Shown here piece after piece: positions 36,101 to 42,235 of a stretch of 64,000 nt of DNA (position 1 is its first letter; each line of letters opens with the position of its first letter). Both the position numbers and the translations under genes were made by a program. This stretch comes from Nectonema munidae (lineage: Eukaryota > Nematomorpha > Nectonematoida > Nectonematidae). Under the pieces are notes generated by a model. The model saw only the letters and a list, made by a program, of their open reading frames with translations. It was not told the origin of the DNA and ran no database searches. The DNA is taken from contig JAUIRK010001007.1 in NCBI GenBank assembly GCA_030549495.1, forward strand, positions 310,001-374,000, given 5' to 3'.

Positions 36101-39100
36101 AGTAATTTTTTGACTCATAAATAAAAAACTGCTAATAGACTTTTTTTATTTTGTAGAAGTGAAATTAATCGTTAGCAAAATTTGAAATACTGTTATAATA
36201 AGTTTTCAATTTGAGATTTGTTCGCGTATTTTTCTACTCTTTTTTTCATTGGTCAAACTAAAAATAAACGCCTTGAGATAAAGTATCTATTTTCACAAAA
36301 AAACGGAGAGCATTTTCTCAAAACTGTGATGAATTGAGATATGTTCTCATCCGCTTTGATGTCAGGAGGGAAAGAAATCTCAACGATAAGTTGTCCCCAA
36401 TTCGAATCCTACATGATCATTTTTTTCAAAGCTGACATAAGTATTTCACTCCTCATGACTATGTTACCATAGATAAGCAACTTATAAAGTTTCGCGGCAA
36501 ATCTTCTCTGAAAATTTACGATCGATCCAAACCTGGGCATTATGGAATCAAATGTTACCATTGCAACGATGCTCGTAACTATTACATTTTAGCACCTCAA
36601 ATTTATGTTACAGGGTTGATAGACAAACGCAATTTTGCTTCGGAAGAAATTGTGAAAAGACTTGCAACACAAGCAGAACTGCCTCATGGTTCTGGAATTT
36701 TTACTGATCGTTTTTTACTTCACACAATCTTTGTAAATGGGCAAAATTAAATAATTATGGAACCGTAAGAGCTAACCGCAGATTCATGCCTCTTGTTATT
36801 AGACCTCAGTATTTTAAAAGACTTAAAGTAGTTTAACTGAGTATTACAAAACACGACACTAAGAATTTTAAAGTTGTATGTTTTGTCCTCACAGCACTTG
36901 AGTATGATAAATTTGATAGGTGAAAAACATAAGCCTGAGACATTGATAGAATATAACAAATATAAATCAGGTGTAGATGTTAGTAATAGAATGCTAAGAG
37001 AGTTCACAACATATATAAACCCTCAAGATGGCCTTTTCTGAAATTTTGTAATTATCTGGACATTGTAGCTCACAATAGCTGGATTATACAAAAGTACAAT
37101 TATCCAGAATTTTTTCCTTCAACTCGCAAAAGTGGGAGAAAGTACTTCATCAGAGATTTATCGTTGAAGTTAAGTGACCTATCAACGCGAGCAAGGTGCA
37201 ATGATCATTTTACAAACCGTCTTACAAGAGATCTCATAAGTTTCTATGGAATTGAGCAAGATTCAATTCAACCATCTACTTCTACACGAGGATATTGTTA
37301 TGTTTCCACTTGTAAACCTAGAATAAGAACCACAATAAAGTGTTCTAAATGCAACAAATCAGTCTGTAAATCGCATACAATTTATTTGTGTGAAAAATAT
37401 GACAAATAATATTTCATATCTTCATATTTTTTTATTATCATTGAAAATTGTAATGCTTTGTTTTTAACTAATTTCATTTTTCCTTAATTTTAATCTAAAA
37501 TAAAGCGTTTTTAATGAAATTTTTTATCTTTTTTTATAAAAAAAATTTTTCTGAGAAAAATTAAGGCTGTTATAGAAATATACGTGATAATTTGAATATA
37601 GGGTTTGTATATGTTAGTAGGCTAAATCTGCAATTCAAAAATGTATTGGGGTAAAACTCCCAATTCTGTCTTGCGAAGGTTAATAGACATATCACATATG
37701 ATAAAGTAGAGAATGATTTCCAGACAAAATTTGGTGGACATTTTTTCTACATATGTAATATTGACAACTTAAGAATTGTGACAAAATGTTGACTAAAAAA
37801 AATAATACCGGAAAGATTAGAAGGACTCTTTACATTTTCCCAAGAATGTATTAATTTCCATTTTTAAATTACATTGAAGAGAAAACTTTATTATAATTTC
37901 TATAATTACAGTTTTTCCTGCATTTTTTATTCAATCTAATTTCGTATATTTTTAAGCAGACAATTTTCATTTTTTCCAACACTGGTGTTATACTTTTCCT
38001 CAAAGCGTTGTTTTATCTTTAACCCGTATAAAATCAACAATCCAATAATAGATAGCAGATAATGTCCAATCTTCAATTGAAATCAATAGAAATTCAAAAA
38101 AAAGAGCCTTCTGCTTTGTCTCGTACTTAATGGATAAAAATTTAACAAACTATATAAATGACTAGCTAACTAACAGATTAACTAAATAAATAACTCTAAC
38201 TAAATATCTTATACGAAAATAAATAAAGAAAATTTTATGACTTGTCAAGTGTCAAATTTTAAATAATTTCTTAATTTTTAAAATTTTCTAGTTATTCCTA
38301 AATAATAGAAAATATCTGTAGTAAATATGGTTTTTTTTTCATTTTTTGAATAAATTTTACAAATTTTATTTCTTTAACAATAGAAAATATCATTTTTAGA
38401 GGCGAAATAAAGAGAGATCATGTCTCAGCAAACTTTCAAATTAGGAGATTAATGGAGTCACCCGTTTTCGTTCCTGCTTTCAGAACATTTCTCGTCAGTG
38501 TGTAGAAAACAGGTAATAGAATGTTTTTTACTGGAATTCCATTAGCGCCATCAAAGCCCTCTGTTCCATCTTCACCCTTAGCGCCTTCGTATCCAATGCT
38601 TCCAGGAAATCCGGTGGCTCCCTTTTTACCAATCCTTCCTGGTAAACCACTTTTTCCAGGAAATCCATTTGGACACGCACACTCTTGAAAAAGAAACAGT
38701 TGAAACATTCACTCCTTCTTTAAAATCAAATACAAAATTCTTTTTTAAATCTTGAAAATTATTGTTTTTTAACCGGTCATCGACCACAGTCCACTTTACA
38801 AAAATGTGAATCGTCTGTGTTTATTAATGCTTTTTAATACAAATCTTCTGCTTTACACTAGAAATCGTCTGACTATTCTGGTCGTTAACGAGTTAATATG
38901 TACTCTGGCATAATACCTCATTTAAAACTAGGGTTTTTACAATTTTTCGTCCCGCGGGAATATTTACTTTCCGCATTTTATCAATTTTTGATATAATTAA
39001 CTAAAAAGTAAAATGATTTTTGAGTAGATGTACAATCATATTTGTGTTATCGTTAAAGCTACACTGATTTAAAAATGATTTTCTGCATTTTTTAGAACTT

Positions 39101-42100
39101 TCTTCCTATATATATACTTACATCATCTATAAGAAATCAATGTGATTAAAGAAATCTTCATATTATTTATTTTAATGCCTTATTTTTGCAAAAAAAATTT
39201 TTTTGCATTATTTGCAAAAATTATCTTCAATAAAAAATTAATCCTTTGCCACAATCAAAAATGGCTGTTCCCCTCATAAAAATTATTTTGAGAATTTCTT
39301 TCATAACTTCTATACATTAACATTTAGTCGTAAAATGTATAAAGATAAATCATGACATCTTCCAGATTGATATATTCATTTATTTAGATACTTTGAGATC
39401 GTAATCAATTTTTTATTGGAAATTTAATTTTTTATTCTTAATCGCAAATTTTTTCTTCCTCAAATTTTTGAAGATTCTTCGGAAACCTGGAACTAATAAT
39501 AATTCATTTGTTGGCAATTTGGCAGGAAGACGAAAAATCCGCAAAAATAATGCAGAAGGAGCAAATTGTTTGTCTGTGAAATGAAAAGAATGTGTTACCA
39601 TAGCTTTGCTGTTTGGAGTGACCCTTTTTATTAGTGAAAAAGTAATTCCTGTAGAATTCCTCACTCGTCGCGACTCTTTGCTGGTAGTGATGATCGTCTT
39701 TTACTCTGTTTCTCGTATAGTTCCTTTTCTTCCTAACTTTAACGGCGAATAAGTGCTTCAATGCATAAAAATGATAAGATTATATAAATCAAGATAAATA
39801 TCATTGTTTTTAGCTCTCTATGCCCAAACGCACAACACAGAGAGAAAGGGAAATCAAAATTTTTCAATAGAATAAGCACGGTTATGCAGTCAGTGCAGTC
39901 AGAGGAGATTTTAAAAATATTCGAGTCGAAGTTGAAGCGGGTATATCTAATCAAATTTAGTTATCTGTTTCTGGCTTTCTAAGTATTTTTAAAATGAGAA
40001 AGATAAACTTAATTTTTGTACTCTTTAGATCGACTCTTCACATTTTTAAGTATTTGCAATTGAATTCGGATTTTTGTAAGTCCTTGGTCCAGCGACTCTG
40101 CAACAGTAGAAGAAAGACTGTGAAAGATGTTTTAGTTTTGTACACATTCAAATATTCTAAAAGCCCTGATATATATAGGCTAGGGTTGCTAGATTACAAG
40201 ATTAGAAAACCGGAACACTCTTGTAATTTCTTAGCATATATATAAATTTATACCTACATACACAGCGATGCCAATATATTATAAAACGTAAAGATAATTA
40301 ATTATCACAAACATAAAGAAAGAATTTAAAAGGTGTATAAAGAAAACAAAAGGAAAATAATTATATACACACACACACCTATACAAACATACACAACATA
40401 CAGAGAAAAAGAAGCAACTAAGGGTAAAAAATCAAGATTAAGTTATGGTGGATTGTCCCTCAAGAAAAAGATGCAGCTATGGATTATAATCACACACAAA
40501 GTTTCAACGAATAACCTTTTTGAGGTGTTAAATATAATATTATTATGGTGAACTAAAATGGGGACAATAAGGATGTCCCAGAAGTGTCAATGTGGGACAG
40601 GGGACAACAGATCAAATTCGGGACATGTCCCGGAAAAACGGGACGTCTGACAACCCTAATATAGGCTGAACATACGTATCGTTTTAGACGAGACACTTCC
40701 GTTTTTATCGTGTTAAATGGTGTGCATTAGGGTGTTCCAAGCTTCAATGGTAAAAAATAAAGTTTCTCATTTATCAGCGCACATATGCTCATAAGAATCT
40801 CCTGTGTAAAATAAGTATTCACTTGAATTTTCAGAAAATTTTAGCAACAAATATTCACCGCTCAATAGAAAAATATTTATTCATTTTTTTCTATTTTTGA
40901 TTTTTAGACATTAAACTGTTCTAGTTTTTTGTTATCTCTTAAAAATCTTTTTCTTACTTACTTTGTCATTTTTTTTTTTGAAAACTAGCAAGAGCATAAG
41001 GAGGGTAATAAGCTAAACGTCTTAAAAATACTATTTTGTAGTCTTTTTCCAATGATAGGTAATTTGGCACGTAATATGTTTTAGCTACAAACAGAGAGAA
41101 GATTGCTAGCGAGTGTTATAGTGGTTTGTCTCTTTTTTTTAAATCATGGTCAAACTTTTCATTTATAACATATTTCCTTTTTTATTTTTTCATTTTATAT
41201 TTTAGATATAAATTTTTTTGTTTAAAATGTCAACAAGAAGTCAAGAAAACATCTTTCTGATTGGTATTCCTCTTGAATCAGATTTTAAGGATTTCAAGCA
41301 ACTTCCAACCAAAAAAGATGTGATGAAAAGATTGTTTTACTTTATAAAGAAACTCCAAAAAACAGTAACAGAATCTTGTTGTTTTGTGGCGAGTGAGGTT
41401 ATCAAAATATAGTAGATTGCTATTCTGCCTACATCTCATAAACCGTTCATAGTAAAAAAAATTCATTCCCTGTATGAAAAACATGAAAAATTAAAGAAAA
41501 ACAAAAAACGTAAAAGCAGAACACAAATTATACAAATAACAGAGTTTTGTAAAGAACTCGAAAAATTATTTGACATCTCACATTCAAACTTTACTTCTTT
41601 AATTCGTAATAAAGAAGACATGAGTTTTCTTGAAGATCAGAAAGGTCTGAGGAAAATTTTTATTGGGAAGGAAGATAAAGACTTCTTAAAAAAAGCATTG
41701 AAATTATCAAAAAGGAACGAGTATTATAAGAAATGTATTCAGGATAACGAGAAAATCTTGGAAAGTACTTCGATTGGAATGAAAAGCGACATTTCTTCAT
41801 CTTCTGATAGTGAAGAACATGATATTTCTGAAAATGCTCCCATTTCTTCAGCTGATAGTTTTGTGTCTTCTTCACATGATACTAAAAGTTTTGAAAACGT
41901 AAGAAAGTAATAGAAAACGAAGATTTATTGTGTTTGGATAGAACTGGAACTTCTACAAAAAAAGTTTTTTTAACACCGTCTAAAAAGGGGGGTTGTGATG
42001 GAACTTATATTTTATAAAAAAAAAAAAAAAAATTAAAAAAAAAATTTAAAAAAAATTAATAAAAAAAAAAAAGTTAAAAAAAAAAATAAAATGAGAGAAA

Positions 42101-42149
42101 ATGTGGAAAAAAAAAAAAATGATAAAAAAAAAAAAAAAAAAAATTAAAG

Positions 42150-42235
<86 letters not shown>

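Larger units (their letters stand above)
33957..37679 (+). mobile_element. piggyBac-like DNA transposon, degraded
   Basis: The right end reads GGTAAAACTCCCAATTCTG then TTGCGAAGG, directly against TTAA at 37680, the piggyBac target. The left side has a related GCGAAAGACGGA and GTAAAACTCCC about 20-60 bases after the direct repeat. The transposase remnants lie between (35075-37409). The hAT MITE at 34206 is inserted into its left part. The left terminus is not clean. Confidence 0.7.
31917..38531. other. Collagen intron 2 with a piggyBac element and MITEs
   Basis: From left to right it holds piggyBac-type MITE copies C and D in opposite orientation, a 113-bp direct repeat pair (33844 and 37680) enclosing a piggyBac-like element, and a hAT MITE (34206-34398). 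Bases 32100-33090 and 37800-38520 are AT-rich with nothing recognisable. Confidence 0.65.
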
